This document shows, in pieces, positions 18,265 to 26,381 of a stretch of 64,000 bases of DNA; positions within the stretch are counted from its first letter, which is position 1; every line of letters starts with the position of its first letter. The stretch is from the NCBI RefSeq assembly GCF_002804065.1, contig NZ_CP024955.1, positions 1,426,001 to 1,490,000 of the forward strand, given 5' to 3'. This DNA comes from Kyrpidia spormannii (GTDB taxonomy: Bacteria > Bacillota > Bacilli > Kyrpidiales > Kyrpidiaceae). The position numbers and the translations under genes were made by a program. Below the pieces are notes generated by a model. The model saw only the letters and a list, made by a program, of their open reading frames with translations. It did no database searches and had not been told where the DNA came from.

Positions 18265-18293
18265 TTGTCACTCGGCTGTCCGTTGGTTACCAT
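18265..18293 (+). promoter_or_regulatory. possible promoter for resDE
   Basis: TTGTCA (18265-18270), 17-bp spacer, TACCAT (18288-18293), 95 bp upstream of resD. Four of six bases match at -10, so this is tentative. Confidence 0.4.
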
Positions 18294-18387
18294 GAGAGTG
18301 TACACCCGAGCGGCCACAGTCATTGTCCAAGCGGGGGGCGCAGCGATGCGCGGGTAGCCGGAGCCGGCGTCGGAAGGAGATGTGTGA

Positions 18388-19089
18388 ATGAACCCGGTCA
18401 AGATTCTTGTGGTGGACGATGAGGAGCGGATTCGTCGTCTCGTGAGGATGTATCTGGAGCGAAACGGATTCGAAGTGGAGGAGGCGGAGGACGGCCGCAC
18501 CGCCCTGGAGATGGCATTGGCCAACGATTACGCGGTGATTGTCCTCGATCTGATGCTGCCGGAGTTGGATGGACGGGAGGTCTGCGCGCAACTTCGCAAA
18601 CAAAAGGATACCCCGGTGATCATGCTGACCGCCGCCGGGGACGAGATGAATCGCATCCACGGCTTTGAACTCGGTGCGGACGATTATGTGGTCAAGCCCT
18701 TCAGTCCGAGGGAATTGGTCATGCGGGTGAAGGCGCTGATCAAGCGGGTACACCAGGGACCTGCCGAGCATGAGCTAACCCAGGTGTTTACATTCCCGCA
18801 CTTGACCATCAATCTCGAATCCCGGAAAGTGACGGCAGACGGGCAGGATGTCAGCCTGACGCCGAAAGAATACGAGCTTCTGTGTTACTTGGCCCAGCGG
18901 CCGGAAAAGGTGTTCACCCGGGAAGAACTGCTCCGGGATGTCTGGAATTATCAGTTCTACGGGGACCAACGCACTGTGGATACGCATATCAAACGGCTCC
19001 GGGAAAAGCTCGGGAAGGCGTCTCAGCCGGCGGCCGCGATGATCGTCACCGTGTGGGGTGTAGGCTATAAGTTCGAGGTGGCAGAGTGA
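18388..19089 (+). CDS. resD: response regulator, ResD-like (OmpR family)
   Basis: 233 residues. Receiver domain with acidic pocket DDEE, phosphoacceptor Asp in VIVLDLMLPELDG and the switch lysine in VVKPFSP. The C-terminal winged helix has VSLTPKEYELLCYLAQRPEKVF and RTVDTHIKRLREKLG. Name is by position after rluB and similarity to the redox regulator ResD. The cytochrome maturation genes resABC that precede resD in Bacillus are absent here, so its signal could differ. Confidence 0.83.
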   Translation: MNPVKILVVDDEERIRRLVRMYLERNGFEVEEAEDGRTALEMALANDYAVIVLDLMLPELDGREVCAQLRKQKDTPVIMLTAAGDEMNRIHGFELGADDYVVKPFSPRELVMRVKALIKRVHQGPAEHELTQVFTFPHLTINLESRKVTADGQDVSLTPKEYELLCYLAQRPEKVFTREELLRDVWNYQFYGDQRTVDTHIKRLREKLGKASQPAAAMIVTVWGVGYKFEVAE

Positions 19090-20858
19090 TCCGCAACAGT
19101 ATTGTTTCCAAGCTCTGGCTCACCATTGCCGGTTTGGTGGTGGTGGTGCTGGGGCTCTTGTCTATGTACCTGGAACAGATGATTGACACCTACTTGTACC
19201 AGGTGCAAGCCCAGGCTTTTCAGAATCGCGCCGATTATATTGCCTCGACCCTTCGCACGGGCAGTCCCGAAGCATCGGTGGTGGCCGAAAACCTGGCCCG
19301 ACAGGCGGGGGCCAGCTTGTACGTGCTGGGGACGCCGAATCAAGATCCCGCCGCCGAGGCGGTGTGGAGTCGCTTGACTGTAGATGAGCGGTCGAAATTG
19401 TTGACCGGAGGGGATGTGATCCCCCCGAGCCGATCGTTTCTTCAGGACGTTCCGCAGTTTCGCGGCCATTCGAACAATCTGTGGATCGTCGTCCCCTTGG
19501 CCCGTCAGGGAGATGCGGTTCGGTTGATGCTTCTCACCCAGCCTCTGGCCCCCAGCCAGGAGGCGATGAGCCAGATCCAGCATTCGATTTTTTATGCCGG
19601 GGGTCTGGCCATCGTCATGACCACGGGTTTTGCCTTTGTCATCTCGAAAAATCTCTCCCGCCCCCTGGTCCAGATGAATGAGGTGGCCGAGCGGATGGCC
19701 CGGGGGGATTTTCGCGGGAAAGTCCGGGTTGTCACCGGGGATGAGGTCGGCCGTTTGGGCCTGACCCTCAACAAATTGGCGCACGATCTGGAAGAAAATA
19801 TAAAAGCGTTGTCCAAGGAGAAGGAACAGTTGGCCAATATCCTGGCGAGTTTGGCCGATGGGGTGGTGTCGGCCGATCTGACGGGGAAGGTGCTGCTGGC
19901 CAATCCCCCAGCCCGGCGGTGGTTGCGGGCGTTATCGATGGCAGAAGAAGGCCAGCCTTCGGAGAACCGCTTGCCGAGTCAACTGTTCGAGGTTGAACAA
20001 AAGGTGATCGAGACGAAAGAAGCGCAGCAGCGGGAGGTGGTGGGACAAGGCCGAACGATGGCCGTCACCATGGCCCCTTTGTATGAGCCGGGATCCCACG
20101 CATTGCGGGGGGTGGTGGCGGTGCTTCGGGATATCACCGAGCAATTGAACATTGAGCGGATGCGCCGGGATTTCGTCGCCAATGTCTCCCATGAACTGCG
20201 CACCCCTTTGTCGATGCTTCAAGGCTACAGCGAGGCGTTGGTGGATGATTTTATCGACGACCCGGAGCAACGCCGGGAACTGGCGGAAATCATCTTGGAA
20301 GAAACGCTGCGCATGCGCCGACTGGTGAACGACTTGCTGGATCTCGCCCAACTGGAGTCCGGGCGGTTCGTGATGAAACGACAACCCGTGGACGTGCGGC
20401 CCTTGGTCCAAAAGATTTGGCGGAAGTTCTCGGCTCTGGCTCAGGAAAGGAAACTGTCCTTTCAATTGGCAATGCAGGTGGATGACCCAGTGATTGTCGA
20501 TGCCGATGCGGATCGATTGGAACAAGTCCTGACCAACCTCATCGACAACGCTTTTCGGCACACCCAGCCTCCGGGCTCTGTAACGATTCGTTTTAGTGTG
20601 AGCCAGGACACGGCGAGGATTGCGGTGGAAGACCAAGGGGCCGGGATCCCCCCTGAGGACATTCCTTACATTTGGGAGCGGTTTTACAAAGTGGACAAGG
20701 CCCGTACTCGGAATCGAGGAGGCACGGGCCTGGGGCTTGCGATCGCTCGGAATATCGTCCTTCAGCACGATGGGGACATTACGGTGGAAAGCCGGCTCGG
20801 AAAGGGGACGACGTTCACCGTTTTGTTGCCCCTTTACCAAGGGCAGCGCCAGGGCTAA
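19086..20858 (+). CDS. resE: sensor histidine kinase, ResE-like
   Basis: 590 residues: transmembrane helix at 8-30, extracytoplasmic sensor to about 165, second helix near 172-192, HAMP linker (NLSRPLVQMNEVAERMARG), PAS domain starting near 245, then H-box FVANVSHELRTPLSML with phosphoacceptor His369. ATPase boxes are LTNLIDNAFRHT, EDQGAGIP and GGTGLGLAIA. GTG start overlaps the resD stop. Cognate kinase of the preceding regulator. Converges on the next gene with a 4-base overlap. Confidence 0.86.
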   Translation: MIRNSIVSKLWLTIAGLVVVVLGLLSMYLEQMIDTYLYQVQAQAFQNRADYIASTLRTGSPEASVVAENLARQAGASLYVLGTPNQDPAAEAVWSRLTVDERSKLLTGGDVIPPSRSFLQDVPQFRGHSNNLWIVVPLARQGDAVRLMLLTQPLAPSQEAMSQIQHSIFYAGGLAIVMTTGFAFVISKNLSRPLVQMNEVAERMARGDFRGKVRVVTGDEVGRLGLTLNKLAHDLEENIKALSKEKEQLANILASLADGVVSADLTGKVLLANPPARRWLRALSMAEEGQPSENRLPSQLFEVEQKVIETKEAQQREVVGQGRTMAVTMAPLYEPGSHALRGVVAVLRDITEQLNIERMRRDFVANVSHELRTPLSMLQGYSEALVDDFIDDPEQRRELAEIILEETLRMRRLVNDLLDLAQLESGRFVMKRQPVDVRPLVQKIWRKFSALAQERKLSFQLAMQVDDPVIVDADADRLEQVLTNLIDNAFRHTQPPGSVTIRFSVSQDTARIAVEDQGAGIPPEDIPYIWERFYKVDKARTRNRGGTGLGLAIARNIVLQHDGDITVESRLGKGTTFTVLLPLYQGQRQG

Positions 20859-21430
20859 GTTTCGGGCAGCAGGCGGCTGAGAATGTCGGCGATTTCGTCC
20901 GTGAAGGTCGACACCGGCCTTCCTTGTCGGACACCGCTCGCTATGTCCCGGAGCCGGGCCACCAAGTCAACGTCGGCGGTGACCGCCACCCGGTAGCCGC
21001 CGTCCGTTCGTTCCACGGCTTCTTTGACGGACTGTTTAATAGAGTCGATTTTGGAGCCGGTGATTTTGTAATCAAGATCGACGCCAACCAGGGCTGTCCG
21101 CCCGACCAACACCACGGTCGAGCCCTCGACGCCGGGAACCCGGCGGGCAGCGTCGTTCATCTGGCGCATCACCGTGTCCGGGGGTGCGGGGCTCGCGGGT
21201 TTTCCGGCCTGCTGAGGGGCCTGTTGCGGTCGCGGAGCAGGGGCTTTATTGACCTGCTCCCCCGGCGGCGTTTGTACCTCTTCGGGTCGCTGAGTCCCGT
21301 CCTCTGTCACCCGGGGGCCCGTGTCCCGAGGGGATTCGGGTGGGGCAGCGGAAGGTGCACATCCGGATACAACGCTGGCGATGAGTACAGCCAGAGGTAA
21401 GGACATTCTCAGGGATGCGTTCCAAGGCAT
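20855..21430 (-). CDS. YhcN/YlaJ family sporulation lipoprotein
   Basis: 191 residues. A type II signal peptide ends in the lipobox VVSGC, so the mature protein should be lipid-anchored. A proline/glutamine-rich linker (to about residue 85) precedes the YhcN/YlaJ domain (MRQMNDAARRVPGVEGSTVVLVGRTALVGVDLD, split over residues 88-121). Family members sit in the inner spore membrane and affect outgrowth. A sigma-G-like promoter lies immediately upstream. Its 3' end overlaps resE by four bases on the other strand. Confidence 0.85.
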   Translation of the reverse strand: MPWNASLRMSLPLAVLIASVVSGCAPSAAPPESPRDTGPRVTEDGTQRPEEVQTPPGEQVNKAPAPRPQQAPQQAGKPASPAPPDTVMRQMNDAARRVPGVEGSTVVLVGRTALVGVDLDYKITGSKIDSIKQSVKEAVERTDGGYRVAVTADVDLVARLRDIASGVRQGRPVSTFTDEIADILSRLLPET

Positions 21431-21448
21431 TCCGGTTCACCTCGGACC

Positions 21449-21479
21449 TAGTGTGCCGGAGGGCGGGGTGATTTATACA
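21449..21479 (-). promoter_or_regulatory. candidate sigma-G/sigma-F promoter of the spore lipoprotein gene
   Basis: Minus strand TGTATA (core TATA at 21474-21479), 18-bp spacer, CACACTA (21455-21449), one base from the CATNNTA forespore -10. It ends 19 bp before the lipoprotein start, and the family is forespore-expressed in Bacillus. Confidence 0.5.
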
Positions 21480-21511
21480 GGCCGTGTCAAAAATCCAACG
21501 TTGCCGCATGC

Positions 21512-21540
21512 TTGGTTGTCACTGCAGACTGGGATATACT
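21512..21540 (+). promoter_or_regulatory. possible promoter
   Basis: TTGGTT, 17-bp spacer, TATACT (21535-21540), about 67 bp before the small gene at 21607. The -35 is weak. Confidence 0.4.
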
Positions 21541-21606
21541 GAAAGGGAACGCGGGTTGCCGTGTCGCGATAAACTGCGAAATGAGGACGATGGGTTGGAG
21601 GACGCC

Positions 21607-21819
21607 ATGGGGTGGATCTATTGTGCAAGATTGTTCGACAATGAGTTTCAGGCAGGTTGTTATGCAGCCCGCCTGCGAGAAGAAGGGTGGCGCGGCGATC
21701 GGAACTACCCGGATTATGTCGCCGTTTTTCGCACACCCCAGGGGCGTTTTGGCGTGAAATTCCTCCCCACGAAACCCTCCGTCCCGGGCAGATCGAAGAC
21801 CAACAATCGATCCTCTTAG
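21607..21819 (+). CDS. small conserved-looking hypothetical protein
   Basis: 70 residues starting MGWIYCARLFDNEFQAGCYA, with a basic C-terminus. TGGAGGA five bases before ATG 21607 sets the start; the frame is open further upstream but lacks a ribosome site. It ends 12 bases before the CoA-binding gene and is probably co-transcribed with it. The first half looks like a short alpha/beta unit used for reading a residue pair (DPxxA-type SPOR folds are similar), but I cannot assign a family. Confidence 0.6.
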   Translation: MGWIYCARLFDNEFQAGCYAARLREEGWRGDRNYPDYVAVFRTPQGRFGVKFLPTKPSVPGRSKTNNRSS

Positions 21820-21831
21820 GAGGGGTGGCCG

Positions 21832-22257
21832 GTGTTTCAGAATCCGACGGACCAAGAATTGGCGAATTTGTTGAAGACCTCGAAGACCGTGGCAGTGGTG
21901 GGACTGTCCGATAACCCCGATCGGCCAAGTTATGAGGTCGCGTCTTATCTGCAGTCCCAAGGCTATGAGATCATTCCCGTTAATCCGCGAATCGGCCAAA
22001 GTCTGGGGCGGAAAGCCCATCGCTCCCTCCGGGAGGTGGAGGGTCCGGTGGATATTGTGGATGTATTCCGCCGGGGTGAAGAGGTGGATGAACTGGTGGA
22101 CCAAGCGGTGCAGGCCGGCGCAAAAGTGCTGTGGATGCAGCTCGGAGTCGTCAATGAGCAGGCGGCGAAGCGGGCTCAGGACGCGGGTTTAACGGTGGTC
22201 ATGGACCGCTGCATGAAGATCGAACACCAGCGACTTTTAGGTGGGGCGGAACTCTGA
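21832..22257 (+). CDS. CoA-binding domain protein (YccU family)
   Basis: 141 residues forming one Rossmann domain: KTVAVVGLSDNPDRPSYEVA, YEIIPVNPR and the late LWMQLGVVNEQAAKRA followed by VVMDRCMKIEH. This matches the stand-alone succinyl-CoA-ligase-like CoA-binding family. GTG start with TAGGAGGGG upstream. Physiological role unknown in the family. Confidence 0.87.
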   Translation: MFQNPTDQELANLLKTSKTVAVVGLSDNPDRPSYEVASYLQSQGYEIIPVNPRIGQSLGRKAHRSLREVEGPVDIVDVFRRGEEVDELVDQAVQAGAKVLWMQLGVVNEQAAKRAQDAGLTVVMDRCMKIEHQRLLGGAEL

Positions 22258-22274
22258 AGGCGAGAAACGGGGAC

Positions 22275-22306
22275 AAAACCCGACCTCAGCAAAACCCGAA
22301 CTCAGC
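22275..22306. repeat. 16-bp tandem duplication
   Basis: AAAACCCGACCTCAGC at 22275-22290 is followed at once by the same 16-mer with one change (C to A) at 22291-22306. It adjoins the minus-strand terminator. Confidence 0.7.
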
Positions 22307-22340
22307 AAAAAAGGAGGCGTCCGGATCGACCGGCCGCCTC
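22307..22340 (-). terminator. intrinsic terminator reading the minus strand
   Basis: GAGGCG-T-CCGG (22314-22324) pairs with CCGG-C-CGCCTC (22330-22340), a ten-pair stem with one internal mismatch. On the minus strand the stem is followed by six U (A run 22307-22312). On the plus strand there is no T run. The 22341-22520 gap holds no recognisable gene on either strand, so its client is unclear. Confidence 0.6.
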
Positions 22341-22520
22341 AAGAAAAGAGAGAGAGGAGAAGCTGAGGTTTGCACGCCTCGGCTCTGTTATCAGCATAAC
22401 CGGAATGGACCCGGTCTATACATCAAGAACGGCAGTTTTGAATCCTCCCGGGACCCGGATGCAGGGTTACATTCCCATAGGCGGGCGGTACTCAATGGGG
22501 CGGGTGAGGGGAGAGCGAAG

Positions 22521-23171
22521 GTGAAACAGATCCACGGCCTGTATGCGATCACCGATCGGCGATTTTATCGCGGCCGGTCCTTGGAAGAAGTGACAGGGGA
22601 TTGGTTGGCCGGCGGAGTGACCTGTATTCAGCTGCGGGAAAAAGATCTGAACACTCGGGAGTTGCTGGAGGCTGGACGGGTGCTGAGGCGGATGACCCGG
22701 GAAGCAGGTGCCCTGTTGATCGTCAATGACCGGGTGGATGTGGCCGTGGCCCTGGAGGCGGATGGGGTCCACCTCGGCCAGGAGGATTTGCCGATCCGAG
22801 CGGCCCGGGAGATTCTGGGGGAGGGCCGCATCATCGGGATCTCCACTCACAATGTGGAGGAGGCCCGGGAGGCGGCGATTCAGGGGGCGAACTACATCGG
22901 GGTTGGTCCGATGCGGGCGACGGCCACGAAAACGGACACCAAGCCGGTGGTGGGGATCGCCGGGTTACGCCGTATCCGCCAGGCGGTGGATCTTCCCATC
23001 ATCGCCATCGGCGGCATTCGACTGGAGGATGCCGAGGAGCTGGCGGCGGCCGGGGCGGATGGTTTAGCGGTCATCCGAGGGCTTGTCGACGCGGAGGATA
23101 TTCTGGAAAGAGCCAAAGCGTTTGTGCAGGCCATCCTCAGGGGCCGACAAAGGAGGGAGGGGGGAGGATGA
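22521..23171 (+). CDS. thiE: thiamine-phosphate synthase
   Basis: Couples hydroxymethylpyrimidine diphosphate with thiazole phosphate to give thiamine phosphate. 216 residues, TIM barrel: GGVTCIQLREKDLN, LLIVNDRVDVAVALEADGVHLGQEDL, IIGISTHN, YIGVGPMRATATK and IAIGGI. GTG start with GGGGAGAGCG upstream. First of thiE-thiS-thiG; no TPP riboswitch was found in the 260-base leader, which is unusual for thiamine genes. Confidence 0.94.
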   Translation: MKQIHGLYAITDRRFYRGRSLEEVTGDWLAGGVTCIQLREKDLNTRELLEAGRVLRRMTREAGALLIVNDRVDVAVALEADGVHLGQEDLPIRAAREILGEGRIIGISTHNVEEAREAAIQGANYIGVGPMRATATKTDTKPVVGIAGLRRIRQAVDLPIIAIGGIRLEDAEELAAAGADGLAVIRGLVDAEDILERAKAFVQAILRGRQRREGGG

Positions 23172-23368
23172 GGCTGCATGTGAACGGGCAGTGGAAAGAG
23201 ATCCCCGAGGTGAGAACGGTCGCCGACGTGCTGCATCATTTTCACCTCGTTGACCGCATGGTGGTGGTCGAGCTCAACCGAGAGATCATCCTCCGGGAAC
23301 AGTACGATATCCAGGCGGTGCGAGACGGCGATCACATGGAAATCGTTCATTTTGTAGGTGGGGGTTAA
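23168..23368 (+). CDS. thiS: sulfur carrier protein ThiS
   Basis: 66-residue ubiquitin-like carrier ending in the required Gly-Gly (VHFVGGG), which is thiocarboxylated and delivers sulfur to the thiazole ring. ATG overlaps the thiE stop by four bases. One extra glycine follows the usual GG terminus. Confidence 0.93.
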   Translation: MRLHVNGQWKEIPEVRTVADVLHHFHLVDRMVVVELNREIILREQYDIQAVRDGDHMEIVHFVGGG

Positions 23369-23388
23369 AAGGGAAAGGAGAGGCCGGC

Positions 23389-24180
23389 ATGGAGACGCAG
23401 GTGGAGAATGACGAGTTAATCATCGGAGGACGGACCTTTCGCTCCCGGCTGTTTTTGGGGACGGGAAAATTTTCGGACTTAGATGTACAAAGTCGGGCGG
23501 TGGAAGTTTCGGGGGCTGAAGTCCTGACTTTCGCGGTGCGGCGGTTGAACCTGGATCGCCCGGATGAACCCAATTTTTTGGAACGGCTCGACCTCCAACG
23601 GTTCACCCTGCTGCCCAATACCGCCGGGGCCTCGGACGCCGAAGAAGCGGTGCGGATCGCCCGGCTTGCGAAGGCGTCGGGGCTGTGCGACATGATCAAG
23701 GTCGAGGTGGTGGGCAACCCCAAGACCTTGCTCCCGGATCCCGTGGAGACACTTAAGGCGACCGAAGTGCTGGTGAAAGAGGGGTTTATCGTCCTGCCCT
23801 ACATATCGGACGATCCAATCTTGGCCAAGCGCCTGGAGGAAGTGGGGGCGGCGGCGGTGATGCCCGGCGCGGCCCCGATTGGAACGGGGTTGGGGATTCT
23901 GAATCCGTATCACTTGAGCTACATCGTGGAGGAGGCAAAGGTCCCGGTGATCGTGGACGCCGGAATCGGTTCCCCCGCGGACGTGGCCTTGGCGATGGAG
24001 CTGGGGGCGGATGGGATTTTGTTGAACACCGCCGTCTCCGGGGCCCAGGACCCGGTCCTGATGGCCGAAGCGATGCGACTGGCGGTGGAAGCCGGCCGGA
24101 AGGGGTATCTGGCCGGTCGAGTGGCGAAGAAACGGTACGCGAGCGCCAGCAGTCCAGTGGAAGGCATGGTGGGCCGGTGA
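23389..24180 (+). CDS. thiG: thiazole synthase ThiG
   Basis: Builds the thiamine thiazole phosphate from DXP, dehydroglycine and ThiS-thiocarboxylate. 263 residues, TIM barrel with the imine-forming lysine in DMIKVEVVG. Other landmarks are [28 protein letters not shown] and [34 protein letters not shown] precedes ATG 23389. Followed by a strong terminator. The glycine oxidase/ThiH partner is not in the window. Confidence 0.95.
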   Translation: METQVENDELIIGGRTFRSRLFLGTGKFSDLDVQSRAVEVSGAEVLTFAVRRLNLDRPDEPNFLERLDLQRFTLLPNTAGASDAEEAVRIARLAKASGLCDMIKVEVVGNPKTLLPDPVETLKATEVLVKEGFIVLPYISDDPILAKRLEEVGAAAVMPGAAPIGTGLGILNPYHLSYIVEEAKVPVIVDAGIGSPADVALAMELGADGILLNTAVSGAQDPVLMAEAMRLAVEAGRKGYLAGRVAKKRYASASSPVEGMVGR

Positions 24181-24195
24181 GGTGGCCCGGCACGT

Positions 24196-24229
24196 AAAAA
24201 AATGCCCCGCATTCGGCGGGGCTTTTTTT
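24196..24229. terminator. bidirectional terminator between thiG and serA
   Basis: GCCCCGC (24204-24210) and GCGGGGC (24216-24222), loop of 5, followed by seven T on the plus strand and preceded by an A run that gives U on the minus strand. It can serve both convergent genes. Confidence 0.9.
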
Positions 24230-24246
24230 ACGGGTGATCAAAGGTA

Positions 24247-25830
24247 TTACAAGGACACGTCCCGCACCGCCAGAATACCCGGGACTTGGCCGATGTTCGC
24301 CAGGGTCTCCGCATCCACCGGTTTGTCCACGGCGAGGACCATCACCGCCTGTCCGCCGAGCTCTTTGCGCCCGACTTGCATGGCAGCAATATTGACGCCG
24401 GCGGCGCCGAGAAGGCTGCCGACTTGGCCGATGATGCCCGGTTGGTCGATATGCCGGGTGATGAGCAGGGTTCCCTGGGGCGCTACGTCCACGGAATAAC
24501 CATCGATTTGGACGATTCGCGGCCCGAGTCCGTTAAATAAGGTCCCGGCGGCACTGTGGGTGCCTTCGTCTGTGGTGAGCTGGACAGAGATCCAGTCGTT
24601 GAACACTTTGTGCCGGCCGGTTTTGGTCTCCGTCACCTTGATGCCCAAGGTCTCTGCGATAAAGGGGGCATTCACGTAATTGACTTCGTCCCCGTGATGA
24701 TAGCTGAGAATTCCTTTTAGGATCGTCCGGGACACCGGGGCGACCTCCCGTTCTGCCACCGCGCCGCCGTAGGTGACTTCGATGGCGGAAAGGCGACCCG
24801 CGGCGATCTGGCTGATCAATTGGCCCAGTTTTTCCCCTAGGGTCAGGTAGGGTTGAACGGCCCGCATCACTTCGGCGGGGAGGGATGGGAGATTCACCGC
24901 GTTCTTGAAGGGCCGGTCGTGCAGGATATTCAAAATTTCTTCCCCGACGTCGATGGCCACGTTGATCTGGGCCTCCACCGTGGAAGCTCCCAGGTGAGGG
25001 GTGGCAATGACTCGGTTTGACGCCAGAAGCGGATTGTCTTTCGGCGGCTCTTCTTCGAAAACGTCCAGGGCGGCACCTCCCACGGTTCCGTCTTCCAAGG
25101 CGGCGAGCAGCGCCTTCTCATCGATGATCCCGCCCCGGGCGCAGTTGAGGATGCGAACGCCCTTTTTCATCAAGGCGAACTGCGGCCCGGAGATCATGTG
25201 CCTCGTTTCTTTGGTGAGGGGGGTATGGACGGTGATAAAATCCGCCCGGCGGCAGATGTCGTCTACCGAGACCGATTCGACGCCCAGTTGATCGGCCCTC
25301 TCCCGGGTGAGAAACGGGTCGTAGGCCAGCACCGTCATCCCGAAGGCCATGGCCCGCTTGGCCACTTCGGTGCCGATGCGACCGAGGCCAACGATCCCCA
25401 GGGTCTTCCCCCTGAGCTCTACGCCGACAAAAGACTTCCGGTCCCACTTGCCCGATTGGATTGATGCGTAGGCCTGAGGGATGTTTCGCGCCAAGGCCAT
25501 CAGCATGGCAAAGGTGTGTTCCGCTGTAGAAATCGTGTTCCCGTCCGGGGCGTTGACCACGATGATCCCCCGGCGGGTGGCCGCCTCGATGTCAATGTTG
25601 TCCACTCCCACTCCGGCCCGGCCCACAGCCTTGAGATTGCGGGCGCTGGCCAACAGGTCGGCGGTGACTTTGGTCTGGCTCCGGACCAAAAGGGCGTCAT
25701 ATTCGCCGATCAGCGCCTTGAGTTCTTCCGGGGGTAGCCCCGGGCGAATGTCCACTTGCACATCGGGGGCGTCCATCAGTTTTTTGAGCCCCTCTTCGGA
25801 AATTGCATCACTGACAAGAATCTTGAACAC
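24247..25830 (-). CDS. serA: D-3-phosphoglycerate dehydrogenase
   Basis: Commits 3-phosphoglycerate to serine synthesis. 527 residues, the long form: NAD-binding [17 protein letters not shown], substrate Arg/Glu/His region [13 protein letters not shown] and [13 protein letters not shown], an intervening ASB domain (about 320-440), then a C-terminal ACT domain ([20 protein letters not shown]) that senses serine. GTG start with GGGAGGTGCC upstream. Transcription is gated by a T-box leader. Confidence 0.96.
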   Translation of the reverse strand: MFKILVSDAISEEGLKKLMDAPDVQVDIRPGLPPEELKALIGEYDALLVRSQTKVTADLLASARNLKAVGRAGVGVDNIDIEAATRRGIIVVNAPDGNTISTAEHTFAMLMALARNIPQAYASIQSGKWDRKSFVGVELRGKTLGIVGLGRIGTEVAKRAMAFGMTVLAYDPFLTRERADQLGVESVSVDDICRRADFITVHTPLTKETRHMISGPQFALMKKGVRILNCARGGIIDEKALLAALEDGTVGGAALDVFEEEPPKDNPLLASNRVIATPHLGASTVEAQINVAIDVGEEILNILHDRPFKNAVNLPSLPAEVMRAVQPYLTLGEKLGQLISQIAAGRLSAIEVTYGGAVAEREVAPVSRTILKGILSYHHGDEVNYVNAPFIAETLGIKVTETKTGRHKVFNDWISVQLTTDEGTHSAAGTLFNGLGPRIVQIDGYSVDVAPQGTLLITRHIDQPGIIGQVGSLLGAAGVNIAAMQVGRKELGGQAVMVLAVDKPVDAETLANIGQVPGILAVRDVSL

Positions 25831-25858
25831 GGTAGGGCACCTCCCGGATGTTCTTGTT

Positions 25859-25874
25859 GCACGCCTAGGCGTGC
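25859..25874. promoter_or_regulatory. 16-bp perfect palindrome in the serA leader
   Basis: GCACGCCTAGGCGTGC reads the same on both strands. It lies between the T-box terminator and the serA start, 29 bases before the GTG. It could be a protein operator or, as RNA, a hairpin near the ribosome site. Confidence 0.55.
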
Positions 25875-25908
25875 GATGATTCCCTTGGCGAGTCGGGCGG
25901 AGTCAAAC

Positions 25909-26185
25909 AAAAAAACCTTCCACCCTCTGCGCGTGCGGCGCAAGGGGCGAAAGGTCCTCTTTCGCGGTACCACCCTTTTTCAGCAATGCCTCGCAGCATC
26001 GCCCTCGCTGGGTGACCATGTCACCCGACTCACTAACGGGAGTCAGCCGGCCCCGCTACCCACGCCGCTCGTCGGCGCTTCACGCAGGCACTCGGGAGCG
26101 CTGCCGGCTAGACACGCGGTCCGGTTTGCACCCATCCACCGGCTCTCTGTACCGCTCTTTGTCTGTCGGGACTCCCTCATCGCTT
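25909..26185 (-). ncRNA. T-box riboswitch controlling serA
   Basis: On the minus strand the T-box core GGGTGGTACCGCG occurs at about 25968-25956. It is followed by a GC-rich terminator stem and seven U (A run 25909-25915). Stem I is closed by GGGAGTC (26176-26170) and GACTCCC (about 26043-26037). AGC in the 3' side of stem I (26057-26055) is a plausible serine specifier, which suits serA. Uncharged tRNA-Ser would then favour antitermination. The class is clear; the specifier assignment is inference. Confidence 0.93.
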
Positions 26186-26221
26186 TTCCTTCACCAATAA
26201 AATGATGCCTTCATTGTCGTA

Positions 26222-26251
26222 ACTGTAGCACTGGGTCGGCCAACCTGTCAA
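26222..26251 (-). promoter_or_regulatory. promoter of the serA T-box transcript
   Basis: Minus strand TTGACA (26251-26246), 18-bp spacer, TACAGT (26227-26222), about 40 bp upstream of stem I. Confidence 0.7.
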
Positions 26252-26381
26252 GGATCTTGGGTGTTGAAAAATCTTGATGAAATCTTGAATGGGATCGTGT
26301 ACAATGGGGTGGGGACCGGGGCCGGGGTCCCCGTCAGAAATATATAAAAAATAATGATTCATTTCAAAAGGGGGATCGAGT

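Noticed and set aside
21516-21540. TTGTCA/TATACT promoter
   Set aside because: Spacer is only 13 bp; the TTGGTT box four bases earlier gives a workable 17 bp and is listed instead.
22258-22520. TPP riboswitch before thiE
   Set aside because: None of the conserved CTGAGA or GAACCTGAT-type landmarks is present.
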